This document shows, piece after piece, positions 36,201 through 43,823 of a stretch of 48,032 nt of DNA (positions are counted from its first letter, which is position 1; each line of letters begins with the position of its first letter). This DNA comes from a virus: positions 1 through 48,032 of IMG/VR virus record IMGVR_UViG_3300027759_000131. One strand, given 5' to 3'. The translations under genes were made by a program, and so were the position numbers. The notes below the pieces were generated by a model. It was not told the origin of the DNA and did not search any database. It worked only from the letters and a program-made list of their open reading frames with translations.

Positions 36201-37273
36201 AGGGTTTCTCTTTCAGCAAACTGGTCAATTGGTTTGCTTAATGCATTAGTTCCGCAAGCTCTAGCACACGTTACCATTTTAGGGTCTGACCAATATCGAT
36301 CCCACACCGTTTGATAGACCTCAGAGTCTACAATAGATTTAATACTGCGATACTGTGTATCGATGTTGTTGATTCCACCAAAGTCTTCAATCATAGCATT
36401 GTATTGGTCTACTATTACTTGCCTAACTTCTAGTATAGAAGATCCATCTTCTGTATAGTTGTAAGGAGTACTTGCTAGCCAGCAACAGGGAAATACTCTG
36501 CCAAACGCATCTATGTAGATTTCTTTGTTTTGCTGTGCATAGCAATTGATTGTGCTGGCCGCTACTATTTGTTTATAGCTGTCAAGTACCTTGCGGTCAA
36601 TAAAAACAATTTTACTTTCATTAGCTGGTTCAAGATAGTGTGTTACTTTGCCTAGTTTATCAAGTACAGGGAATTTGCTTTCTAGTACAAATCTACTGCT
36701 GTCTTTCATAACAAATCGTTGAAATCCTAATTCGCTTGCAATAGATTTGGCAGTTTCTACTTCGTGGGCATTGTGTTTAAATCTAATAAATGCCCATTCG
36801 GCAATGCCACCGGCTTTTATATAGGATACTGCATTGCGAAGTATTTGATTATAATCAGTACCTATGCGATATAAACTATGCGTTTCATCCAGCCCGTCTA
36901 TAGCAAACACTACTAAATGATTCTCTGGCATTGCGCGAGCAAGACGTTCCCACCAACTGCTATTTCTAAGGCTACCGTTTGTATGTATTCTAATTTCAAT
37001 ATTTGATTTATACTTGACACTGTATTCAATCATTTCTATTAAATCGTTATTAAGCAACGGGTCACCAAAATTACCGCAAAAATATAAGGCGTCAACTTGA
37101 TCCAGCACTTCTTGATTTATTGTATGTTTAAAATGTTCAAGAGTCCAGCTGTTAATTTTAATTAACGGATTATCAACACCGCCGTGGTGATTGCGACTGC
37201 ACATGGGACAACTAGCTTGGCAGTTATTTGTTATTTCTAAATGTATTTGTTTCAGTTCAGAGAATTTAAACAT
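36197..37273 (-). CDS. Radical SAM/SPASM-like protein, CQASCPMC type, copy 2
   Basis: A 358-residue paralogue of 32490-33572: identical start MFKF, CQASCPMC (Cys18, 22, 25), YFCGNFGDP, VVFAIDGLDETHSLYRIGTDY, and the late CYAQQNKEIYIDAFGRVFPCCW plus CARACG region. Both copies flank the B12-type and CNYDCSYC-type genes in one operon, which points to an internal duplication. Confidence 0.82.
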   Translation of the reverse strand: MFKFSELKQIHLEITNNCQASCPMCSRNHHGGVDNPLIKINSWTLEHFKHTINQEVLDQVDALYFCGNFGDPLLNNDLIEMIEYSVKYKSNIEIRIHTNGSLRNSSWWERLARAMPENHLVVFAIDGLDETHSLYRIGTDYNQILRNAVSYIKAGGIAEWAFIRFKHNAHEVETAKSIASELGFQRFVMKDSSRFVLESKFPVLDKLGKVTHYLEPANESKIVFIDRKVLDSYKQIVAASTINCYAQQNKEIYIDAFGRVFPCCWLASTPYNYTEDGSSILEVRQVIVDQYNAMIEDFGGINNIDTQYRSIKSIVDSEVYQTVWDRYWSDPKMVTCARACGTNALSKPIDQFAERETL

Positions 37274-38048
37274 TTTTTATTTTATTCTTAAATTCTTCAG
37301 TAAACACCCCGTCAATGCGTACAGCGTATGCCGGCTCCGGAATAGGATCGCCACCATGTGTGTCCTTGTCGTTCCACCATCCTACACGGGACTCTATGTA
37401 AAATCGTTCTTTGGTTTCTGCATTGTAAACGTAAAACGGACGCTTTGTATTGACCCTGACGTGTATAAATTCTGAATCAGTATTTGATTCAGGGTCTGCT
37501 AAATTGTCTCTATGTTCAAATGAAATTCCAAACGAATCAACAGATACTATGTAGGCCCTGCCCACGTGTGTAAATATTCCAGCCGTTACTAGACTTTCTA
37601 TCCATGCCAGTAGCGAAGGAAAATATTCTGCAATTTCGTTTGGTGGACGTTTTTTAGGATCAGCTTTCCAACCAGGAACGCCATCCCAGAAATTATAAAC
37701 AGTATAGTGGTCGTGAGCACCGTAAGCATATTTCATAAATTCAACAAATGCGTGATTGTCCTGATCGCGAATGGCCAATCCTGTTTGCTTTAACGGATCG
37801 TCGTCTGGCAATGCCATAAATTCTTCATACGCATGAAACATCGGTTTAACTTTGTCAAACACATAGCTACGCTGTTCGTCTACGATTGGATTTCTAAATT
37901 GTCCACGTATTGTTAATTTTTTAGACAATGCCATACCTTTCAGTATATCAAGTTGAATAGCATCAAACGTTGTTAAGTCAATAAGATGTTCTAATTCAAA
38001 ATGTGTTTGTCCGTAAGACCCAATCATTCCAGGTTTAACTGCCGGCAT
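37266..38048 (-). CDS. 2OG-Fe(II) oxygenase-like protein, type A copy 2
   Basis: A paralogue of the protein at 24267: ISFEHRDNLADPE (HxD), EFIHVRVNTKRPFYVYNAETKE, VGWWNDKDTHGG (distal His), YAVRIDGVFTEEFK (Arg). It has 260 residues, with 1-8 nt overlaps to radical SAM genes on both sides. Conserved association of this oxygenase type with radical SAM genes on both strands suggests that they act in sequence on one substrate. Confidence 0.76.
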   Translation of the reverse strand: MPAVKPGMIGSYGQTHFELEHLIDLTTFDAIQLDILKGMALSKKLTIRGQFRNPIVDEQRSYVFDKVKPMFHAYEEFMALPDDDPLKQTGLAIRDQDNHAFVEFMKYAYGAHDHYTVYNFWDGVPGWKADPKKRPPNEIAEYFPSLLAWIESLVTAGIFTHVGRAYIVSVDSFGISFEHRDNLADPESNTDSEFIHVRVNTKRPFYVYNAETKERFYIESRVGWWNDKDTHGGDPIPEPAYAVRIDGVFTEEFKNKIKNV

Positions 38049-39010
38049 TATATTTTCCTTTTGGGTATTTTGCTATCTGCACTACTTACGCACATAGGAG
38101 TAATACATATTTTAGGTTCTTTGAATAATTCAAAACCTGTAAGGATATTTCCTATATTATTTTCCTTACAACTGTAAGCACGTTTAACTTCAGTACCTCT
38201 TATTATAACACTTTGATAGCCTGCATTGCAACCCCATCCTTGGAACTTATTAAATCCTAATGCGTTAAATCTTTCTGCTTGATCGATGTAGTAATCTTTC
38301 TCTCCATCATTAAGTCTAATTTGAAAAACTTCTCGTTGTTCATATTCGTCCTGCATAATTTTAATCATTTCAGGAGTGTATCCTTCTACAATAGCAGTAG
38401 CAGTATCATTGCTTTGTGGTTTGAGTGTTACATTAATCCCACGTTTGCGTAATCGTTCACAACGTTCTAGTGTTTCAAAAAACTTGGCTGGAACCATTAC
38501 TTGATTGACAGTAACGTGTACTAGTTCGTACATTAACTGTAGACACTTGTCGCCAAACTCTTGCTCCTTGGCAAACTCATCATGAAAGCTGGCTGTAATA
38601 CTTCTACGTTGTAACATCTCAGTGTTCTTACACCAAGTGTTCCACCATTTACTACCAGGCGACAAATTAGTAGTCATGTGTATACTCTGGTAAGTACTTT
38701 CAAGTTCGTCTAGGTATTTTACCAATTCGGGTAATTGTTTATATGCTGTAGGTTCGCCACCACTAAAGCTCCAATGAAATCTATCAAAACCATTAGCTCG
38801 TGCCTGACGCTTAATTTCATCTATTGCAGACTTGTACACATCTAAAGTTTGGTAATCTAATTTGTCGCTTCGGGCATATGGCCAACAATAGCTACAGTTA
38901 TAGTTACAAAATCTACCCAGTATCCAACTTACGTTAAATAGTTTGGTATCCAACATGGTTTGTTGTCCAAATTGGACTATATTTTGGAAAGGAATTTGGC
39001 TAAAGTTCAT
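38048..39010 (-). CDS. Radical SAM protein, CNYNCSYC type, operon head
   Basis: CNYNCSYCWPYARS (Cys35, 39, 42), FSGGEPTAYKQL, and a C-terminal GWGCNAGYQSVIIRGTEVKRAYSC ... ICITPMC region with auxiliary-cluster cysteines. It has 320 residues. First gene of an eight-gene minus operon. A TATTTAAT (minus-strand ATTAAATA) 8 nt before the ATG is a weaker late-type box. Confidence 0.82.
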   Translation of the reverse strand: MNFSQIPFQNIVQFGQQTMLDTKLFNVSWILGRFCNYNCSYCWPYARSDKLDYQTLDVYKSAIDEIKRQARANGFDRFHWSFSGGEPTAYKQLPELVKYLDELESTYQSIHMTTNLSPGSKWWNTWCKNTEMLQRRSITASFHDEFAKEQEFGDKCLQLMYELVHVTVNQVMVPAKFFETLERCERLRKRGINVTLKPQSNDTATAIVEGYTPEMIKIMQDEYEQREVFQIRLNDGEKDYYIDQAERFNALGFNKFQGWGCNAGYQSVIIRGTEVKRAYSCKENNIGNILTGFELFKEPKICITPMCVSSADSKIPKRKI

Positions 39011-39051
39011 ACTGGCAGTATTTAATGTTTACAGTATGAGCTCAAAAATAA

Positions 39052-39080
39052 TTGACATGCTAGCCAAAAGACAGTATACT
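39052..39080 (+). promoter_or_regulatory. Sigma70 promoter upstream of the tRNA-like RNA
   Basis: TTGACA (39052-39057), 17-bp spacer, TATACT (39075-39080). Predicted start is at or just before the tRNA-like acceptor strand at 39087. Confidence 0.82.
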
Positions 39081-39086
39081 TACATT

Positions 39087-39204
39087 GTAGACGTGAGTGG
39101 AACATGGTATACCTCCTCCTAGTAAGCTGACCCCCAGCTGAACGGAGGGACAGGGCTTGTGACTTAGTCATGCTTTGCAGGTTCGAATCCTGCCGTCTAC
39201 ACCA
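39087..39204 (+). ncRNA. 118-nt tRNA-like RNA with expanded central region
   Basis: Acceptor GTAGACG (39087-39093) pairs with CGTCTAC (39194-39200), followed by ACCA; T-arm GCAGG-TTCGAAT-CCTGC is canonical. The part that should hold D- and anticodon arms is about 43 nt too long: CCTCC/GGAGG encloses AGCTG/CAGCT, then GTGAC/GTCAT with a 3-nt loop. No standard anticodon arm is seen. The transcript would start almost exactly at the acceptor, needing little 5' processing. It may be a tRNA mimic, a tRNA with an insertion, or a degenerate tRNA. Confidence 0.65.
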
Positions 39205-39233
39205 TTTTTAACACAGGCACAGAAAGGCATTTT

Positions 39234-39536
39234 ATGAAAAAAGTATTTTTAATCTTAGCGTTGATTTCTAATGTGGCAACTGCCCAGACTATAGGTATGA
39301 TTTATCCTAGTAAGAATTTGATTACTAGTACTACAATTACTTGGAAATTTTCAGACAACGTACCTGAAGCATGTAATGCCGAAAGAAAACGTTGGGGCGA
39401 ACCTGCTTATCAAGTACCTAGTAGAGCTTGTGCCTTTTGGACTAAAGATACTTGTTTAATTATTACGGCACGTGAGACACTGCCAGAATCACTAGCACAT
39501 GAAGTATTACATTGTTTCCAAGGTAAATGGCATTAA
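39234..39536 (+). CDS. Exported zincin-like protein
   Basis: A signal peptide (MKKVFLILALISNVATAQ, cleavage after ATA or TAQ) precedes a roughly 82-residue mature domain with five cysteines and LAHEVLHCFQGKWH, an HEXXH zinc site with Gly and a third His close behind, similar to but one residue longer than the metzincin HExxHxxGxxH. Probably a small periplasmic or cell-wall-side metalloprotease or a degenerate relative. Shine-Dalgarno GAAAGG. It follows the tRNA-like RNA, and the next gene starts in its stop codon. Confidence 0.72.
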   Translation: MKKVFLILALISNVATAQTIGMIYPSKNLITSTTITWKFSDNVPEACNAERKRWGEPAYQVPSRACAFWTKDTCLIITARETLPESLAHEVLHCFQGKWH

Positions 39537-40075
39537 TGAAAAACGTAGCATCAAGTCCTGAACGACACACTTTCCAAAAGGAAGGCGCAATCCAACGGGC
39601 AGAAGAAGCGGGCGAAGAGCCCAATCAAGCCTACATTGACATGTGGGATCAAATCAAGATTGACGACGCCAACAAGATCCACGATCCAGCCTGGCAACGG
39701 AACAATATGGAGTATGATCTCCGTAGTAGTAAAGAACTGTGCGACAAAGTCAAAGCCAGCGATGCTTATGCTCAGAATTTGTATGCGGCTATGTGTAATA
39801 TGACTTGGCAAAGTCGTGAGTTTTGGCAAGAGCTAAAAGGCGAAGTATGGAGTGCTAGTTGGCGCCATAGCGGTGGCATTGTTGCTGACATGCGTGAACA
39901 AGGTGACTACATTGATTGGTACTGTAGCGGTATTGGTAACGATGACTTGGGATACGGATTAGATTCTAGACCAGCAACTGGCTATGTTCCAGAAGGGCAA
40001 GTAACAGAAGAAATTGAATTGGATTTGAATCGATTAGGTTGGCGGCCAGTTCCTTGGAATGATGATGAAGATTGA
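39536..40075 (+). CDS. Phage protein, 179 aa, unknown
   Basis: The start at 39536 (TAATG overlap) is preferred over one at 39527. Acidic, Trp-rich protein (NMEYDLRSSKELCDKVKASDAYAQNLYAAMCNMTWQSREFWQEL) with a final acidic tail (VPWNDDED). Looks like a soluble helical domain. No family assigned. Overlaps the methyltransferase-like gene. Confidence 0.65.
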   Translation: MKNVASSPERHTFQKEGAIQRAEEAGEEPNQAYIDMWDQIKIDDANKIHDPAWQRNNMEYDLRSSKELCDKVKASDAYAQNLYAAMCNMTWQSREFWQELKGEVWSASWRHSGGIVADMREQGDYIDWYCSGIGNDDLGYGLDSRPATGYVPEGQVTEEIELDLNRLGWRPVPWNDDED

Positions 40076-40664
40076 TTTAGAACACTTACACTATTGGATG
40101 CAAGCCATTAGGCAAAGTCCAGATCCTATGCGAACCATGGATGCTTTTTGGTCTGGACAACTTAACAGCAAATCATGGCTCATACAAGCCCTGAGTATGC
40201 AATATTCAGTTAAAGATGATCCAGTCAGTATAGAAATACACGGCGGCTGGGTAGGTGTGTTGGCTAGCATGTTGTTTCAAAGTAAGATTCCTATCAAACG
40301 CATTTATAGTCTTGACATCGATCCCACCTGTGAGCCTATTGCTACCATGATGAACAAGGGCGAAGAGATGCAAGGCAGGTTTCAGGCTAGTACCGGCGAC
40401 ATGTGCAATCTAATATCATTTGTTGATGTAGTGATCAATACCAGTTGCGAACATATAACACAAGAACAATATGAAACATGGTTAAGCAAGCGCCAAGATA
40501 ATCAGTTGTTAGTGTTGCAAAGTAATAATTATAATATAGACGAACATATTAGAATTGCCAAGTCAGTTGACGAATTTGCAGAACAGTGTAAAATTAAAGT
40601 TAAATGGAGTGGAGAATTACAATTGCCGCTATACAAACGATTTATGATAATTGGAACCAAATGA
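40059..40664 (+). CDS. SAM-dependent methyltransferase-like protein, copy 2
   Basis: A 201-residue paralogue of the protein at 919-1461: HGGWVGVLASMLF (glycine loop), IYSLDIDPTC (acidic strand end), VVINTSCEHI (motif IV position), LQSNNYNIDEHI. It has an extra 30-residue N-terminal helix. Three in-frame ATGs in a row (40059, 40062, 40065) could serve as start. The gene is followed by an AbrB-like protein and IF-1 with overlapping ends, so it may belong to a translation-linked operon. Confidence 0.7.
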   Translation: MMMKIDLEHLHYWMQAIRQSPDPMRTMDAFWSGQLNSKSWLIQALSMQYSVKDDPVSIEIHGGWVGVLASMLFQSKIPIKRIYSLDIDPTCEPIATMMNKGEEMQGRFQASTGDMCNLISFVDVVINTSCEHITQEQYETWLSKRQDNQLLVLQSNNYNIDEHIRIAKSVDEFAEQCKIKVKWSGELQLPLYKRFMIIGTK

Positions 40665-40831
40665 CAACATTAACATTTACAGTTGAAGAACTTTTTGAAG
40701 ATATTCCCGGGGATCCGGATAATGTTATTTTAAAACTTCCTCCAGAAATTTGCGAAGCACAAGGATGGGTAGAAGGTACTACTCTCAACATTCAAGTAGA
40801 AGATGGAAAAATGATTATTAGCAAAGTATGA
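40661..40831 (+). CDS. AbrB/MazE-like DNA-binding protein
   Basis: The start at 40661 overlaps the methyltransferase stop as ATGA; an earlier in-frame ATG would overlap by 60 nt. The 56-residue product has the SpoVT/AbrB swapped-hairpin pattern: VILKLPPEICEAQGWVEGTTLNIQVEDGKMIISK, where L-P-x-E and the G-W-x-x-G-x-x-L turn are typical. Such proteins dimerise and bind DNA, as MazE antitoxins or regulators. No toxin partner is obvious next to it, so a regulator is more likely. Confidence 0.75.
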   Translation: MTTLTFTVEELFEDIPGDPDNVILKLPPEICEAQGWVEGTTLNIQVEDGKMIISKV

Positions 40832-41046
40832 GTAAGGACGATTTACTGGAACTGACTGGACAAGTCACTGAAGTATTACCGGGTAATATGTATAGGGTAC
40901 AGCTAGATGATAACCAGCATATTATCCTAGCCTACTTGGGCGGCAGGCTAAAACAACATAAAATTAAAATTATTTTGGGCGATAAGGTCCGGGTGGAAAT
41001 AAGCACTTACGACTTATCAAAAGGTCGTGTAACATATAGGTTATAA
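40828..41046 (+). CDS. infA: Translation initiation factor IF-1 homologue
   Basis: The 72-residue protein matches bacterial IF-1 over its whole length: LTGQVTEVLPGNMYRVQLDDNQHIILAYLGGRLKQHKIKIILGDKVRVEISTYDLSKGRVTYRL aligns with the OB-fold including the GDKV-x-VE and YDLSKGR-I hallmarks. IF-1 occupies the 30S A site and helps select initiator tRNA. With the initiator-like tRNA at 9065 and the large tRNA array, a phage copy could bias initiation toward phage mRNAs, several of which look leaderless. Translationally coupled (ATG overlaps upstream stop). The family call is strong. Confidence 0.93.
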   Translation: MSKDDLLELTGQVTEVLPGNMYRVQLDDNQHIILAYLGGRLKQHKIKIILGDKVRVEISTYDLSKGRVTYRL

Positions 41047-41047
41047 C

Positions 41048-41716
41048 ATGAATACAGTAATGGAAACGGTATCTTCTGTTTGCAATCAAGTTAGACATAA
41101 CAGCAAACACGGTGTAAGTTTTCAAAATCTGTTGACCATGCTACGCAGAGAATTTCGAGAGCGCGGATTTAATCTCAAAATAAAATCTGATAGAGACAAG
41201 CATCTTGGAACAGAGGAATTTTACGTCAATGCGTACTATGACTCGGATGACGATCAAAACAATGAAATCCCCATTGAAGTTGTTGTACATCACAATTTTG
41301 AGAAATCTGCTGTTTGGGACAAAAAGCATACCACAGAATTTTTAATACAAATATTTGATGCTACTGTACATGAATACAAACATCAAAGACAGAGTATCAA
41401 ACGTAAACATCATGTGTACACTCAGAATGTCAAATCACCATACAAAGAATATCTAGCCGAAGACGATGAACTCGATGCTTATGCACTTAGCATTGCTATT
41501 GAACTTTGCCGCACATTGGGAAAATTTAGAGCATTGCGTTACATGCATCGAATCTCAGCTCTTGCCAAATTAAAATTTAACGGTAGATATGTTAGCCCAA
41601 ACCTAGCGGCTTATTTTGGACAGTTTGAATCAATAGACAATCCTTTGCTCAAAAAGTTATCCAAAAAGGTATATGTACGACTACAGAAGATTGACACAGA
41701 TGCAGTTTTCGTATAA
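41048..41716 (+). CDS. HEXXH zincin-like phage protein
   Basis: The 222-residue protein has DATVHEYKHQRQ (His108, Glu109, His112), an HEXXH site, followed about 30 residues later by AEDDELDAYA, which can supply a third acidic ligand as in gluzincins and SprT-like proteins. No signal peptide, so it acts in the cytoplasm, or in the virion. Unrelated in sequence to the exported zincin-like protein at 39234. Starts 1 nt after the IF-1 stop. Confidence 0.65.
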   Translation: MNTVMETVSSVCNQVRHNSKHGVSFQNLLTMLRREFRERGFNLKIKSDRDKHLGTEEFYVNAYYDSDDDQNNEIPIEVVVHHNFEKSAVWDKKHTTEFLIQIFDATVHEYKHQRQSIKRKHHVYTQNVKSPYKEYLAEDDELDAYALSIAIELCRTLGKFRALRYMHRISALAKLKFNGRYVSPNLAAYFGQFESIDNPLLKKLSKKVYVRLQKIDTDAVFV

Positions 41717-41719
41717 AAT
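41691..41719 (+). promoter_or_regulatory. Sigma70 promoter of the HNH operon
   Basis: TTGACA (41691-41696), 17-bp spacer, TAAAAT (41714-41719, one mismatch), inside the end of the zincin-like gene. Confidence 0.72.
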
Positions 41720-41746
41720 ACTTGCATATTAACTAAGAAAGACATT

Positions 41747-42331
41747 GTGGCATACTACACTATCAAAGAACTTAACCAGTTTAGTCATAGGATAGCAAGG
41801 GAGATTGCTCTTGAACAAGGAATAAAACGCAAGCCGCATCCTAGTTACAGTGATTTGGATCATCCAGAGTGTGAAACGCACGGATGTTCAAATCCCAAAC
41901 AAGTATCAAATTGGCACTGGACTAGCGGTGAGCCTGTTTATCGACCTGTATGCCAATTGTGTCACGATGTCAATACTGCTAAAAGATACGCTGAAAAAAC
42001 AGGTGCATCGTGGGTACAGAATGTACAAGATGTTTGTGCCCATAAAGAAGGTTTTAATTCTGCTACTGAATGGTTAAACAGCAAACACCCGTATAGGCAA
42101 TATCGTAAAGACTATTGTGAAAATATAGACGGACGATTAGGATTTGTATGTACTACAACTATAGTTTGGGATGGTATGTTAGATGTGGATCATATTGACG
42201 AAGATCCGTCCAATAATAATCCAAAGAATCTACAAACCTTGTGTTCCTGTTGTCACAAATACAAAAGCAATATATTTGTTAAAGAAAACGGAAGAACTCC
42301 TGGACGTAAAACTTTAGGCATAAAATACTAG
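41747..42331 (+). CDS. HNH endonuclease
   Basis: GTG start with a weak AAGAAAG site. The 194-residue protein ends in LDVDHIDEDPSNNNPKNLQTLCSCCHKYKS, a full HNH motif (DHID, N-x-x-N-L, C-x-x-C-H) with a structural zinc; more CxxC pairs (CETHGC, CQLC) lie in the N-terminal half. Could be a free-standing homing nuclease or a packaging or host-degrading nuclease; there is no interrupted gene beside it. Confidence 0.88.
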   Translation: MAYYTIKELNQFSHRIAREIALEQGIKRKPHPSYSDLDHPECETHGCSNPKQVSNWHWTSGEPVYRPVCQLCHDVNTAKRYAEKTGASWVQNVQDVCAHKEGFNSATEWLNSKHPYRQYRKDYCENIDGRLGFVCTTTIVWDGMLDVDHIDEDPSNNNPKNLQTLCSCCHKYKSNIFVKENGRTPGRKTLGIKY

Positions 42332-42339
42332 GAAGAAAA

Positions 42340-43026
42340 ATGAAAGAATTTCCTACCCAACAAGTTCTAGAATTAGCTTGTGCGGCACAACGGGTCAACG
42401 GTGCTTATATTAAAGAGTCCGCACCAGTATATTCGGAAGACGGTGCGTTCATGTATCTCAAACAGACCAACAAGATGATGATGCTCTGCACACTGGATCA
42501 TCGACATTGGACTGCGGATCCAAAAGATGCACCAATGCCTCTTAAAGTATTGCCAGAAGACATAGCACAAGCAGAAGAGATCCGCAAGTACTTTCGTAAA
42601 TTCTTGTTTAGTGCTATTGAAGGTGAAAATGATTTTCAAACTAATATAAACACAATCCTATCAAGCGATACAGTCAAACAAAATCAATTTGGTTATGTAG
42701 CTTGTTTGCCCAGCGTTCATATTAGAGATGTTGCTCAAACCAAAGTTAAGAAGGCCGCACGAGCAGTTGAAGAAGGATGTTTAGCAGAAATTGGTAGTAC
42801 AGTTAAAGATTTGGATGCGGAAATAATCTCCTCAGTTAAGTCAAAAAACTTTGAAGGCTGGAATATAGATGCTATAATAAACAACAAGATGGTGTCTTGG
42901 ATGAACAAAACGGATCTTAAATTAGGGCCTGCTGTAATAGTTAAAGCCAAAGTTAAAGATTGTAATAAGCATTGGAAACATCAAAACGATGTTACTAGAT
43001 TACACTATGTAAAGGCGGCGCAGTAA
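42340..43026 (+). CDS. Phage protein, 228 aa, unknown
   Basis: Starts MKEFPTQQVLELACAAQRVNGAYIKES. Basic middle section with repeated Lys/Ala (TKVKKAARAVEEGC), and a C-terminal AVIVKAKVKDCNKHWKHQNDVTRLHYVKA that looks like a beta-barrel strand pair with a basic end. Organisation suggests a nucleic-acid-associated T4-type early protein; no family assigned. It overlaps the following start by 1 nt (TAATG). Confidence 0.65.
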   Translation: MKEFPTQQVLELACAAQRVNGAYIKESAPVYSEDGAFMYLKQTNKMMMLCTLDHRHWTADPKDAPMPLKVLPEDIAQAEEIRKYFRKFLFSAIEGENDFQTNINTILSSDTVKQNQFGYVACLPSVHIRDVAQTKVKKAARAVEEGCLAEIGSTVKDLDAEIISSVKSKNFEGWNIDAIINNKMVSWMNKTDLKLGPAVIVKAKVKDCNKHWKHQNDVTRLHYVKAAQ

Positions 43027-43247
43027 TGTATAAAACTATCTACACAGAAGTTGAAGTGGATGTTAATTTGAGTGACTTTGAAACAGATGATCTAATTGAA
43101 GAATTAGAGTCACGTGGGTCGGGTGTTATGGACTATGGTGATGGTAAGGAAGTATTACAGTCAATTTTTGAAAAGCGCAGGCTTGGACAAGACTATCAAA
43201 CAGAATTGGAAACTTTAATCTATTTGGGATTGGGACGGATCATATGA
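43026..43247 (+). CDS. Small acidic phage protein, 73 aa, unknown
   Basis: MYKTIYTEVEVDVNLSDFETDDLIEELESRGSG... is a strand followed by an acidic helix, a layout often seen in small T4-type early proteins. TAATG/ATGA overlaps on both sides show coupling. Confidence 0.62.
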   Translation: MYKTIYTEVEVDVNLSDFETDDLIEELESRGSGVMDYGDGKEVLQSIFEKRRLGQDYQTELETLIYLGLGRII

Positions 43248-43600
43248 GTGGTTGGAACACAATTCAAAGGATCAAGCGTATCGAAGAAGAAATCGACAAG
43301 CTGGGCTTTAAGTTTGCCAAAAGTAAGCACACTGATTGGTCGGAAGATCACGGGGCCTTAAGTCTTTTACCAAAAGATCACGAAGCACTACCAATTTACA
43401 ATCGTGATGCTGAACTGTTTGTTGGCAGTTTAGAACGATTGGAAGATTGGATAAATGGTGTGCGTTGGGCACGTGAATACGATCGTATGCTTAAGATCAG
43501 CGACGATGACAAACGTGCTAAAGCAGAACAGAAAGAAAAGAATCGTATTCTAATGCGTATGATTAAAGAAGGCAAACAAGTAGAAGGAATAGAGAAATGA
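43244..43600 (+). CDS. Charged helical phage protein, 118 aa, unknown
   Basis: Two long charged helices at the ends (TIQRIKRIEEEIDKLGF and RAKAEQKEKNRILMRMIKEGKQ) are likely coiled coils; the middle has HDALP/EDW segments. No motif recognised. ATGA overlaps with both neighbours. Confidence 0.62.
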   Translation: MSGWNTIQRIKRIEEEIDKLGFKFAKSKHTDWSEDHGALSLLPKDHEALPIYNRDAELFVGSLERLEDWINGVRWAREYDRMLKISDDDKRAKAEQKEKNRILMRMIKEGKQVEGIEK

Positions 43601-43815
43601 CATACTCTTGGATTTTAATTGTTGCTATGTATAGTCCTGCCGGAGACTTTATGAGTAAAGATACTCTACAATTTAATAGCCGAAAAGACTGCGAGGCAGT
43701 ACGTGTACAGCTACCAAACTTAGATCATCCAATGAAGGTGCGTCATAAAGGGTTATGCGTAACACGAGATCATTGGGAAGGTAAGAAACAAATGCCCGGT
43801 GTGGCATACGACTAG
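43597..43815 (+). CDS. Small phage protein, 72 aa, unknown
   Basis: Starts with a hydrophobic strand or signal-like segment (YSWILIVAMYSPAGDF) followed by a basic domain with two cysteines (KDCEAVRV, GLCVTRD), which could form a disulfide if exported. The hydrophobic segment is short for a signal anchor, so location is unclear. Confidence 0.58.
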   Translation: MTYSWILIVAMYSPAGDFMSKDTLQFNSRKDCEAVRVQLPNLDHPMKVRHKGLCVTRDHWEGKKQMPGVAYD

Positions 43816-43823
43816 GAAAATAT

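Noticed and set aside
39087-39204. A tmRNA-like molecule.
   Set aside because: At 118 nt it lacks space for a tag-coding frame and pseudoknots, the 5' acceptor does not start with the usual GGGGC, and no G3.U70 alanine identity pair is present.
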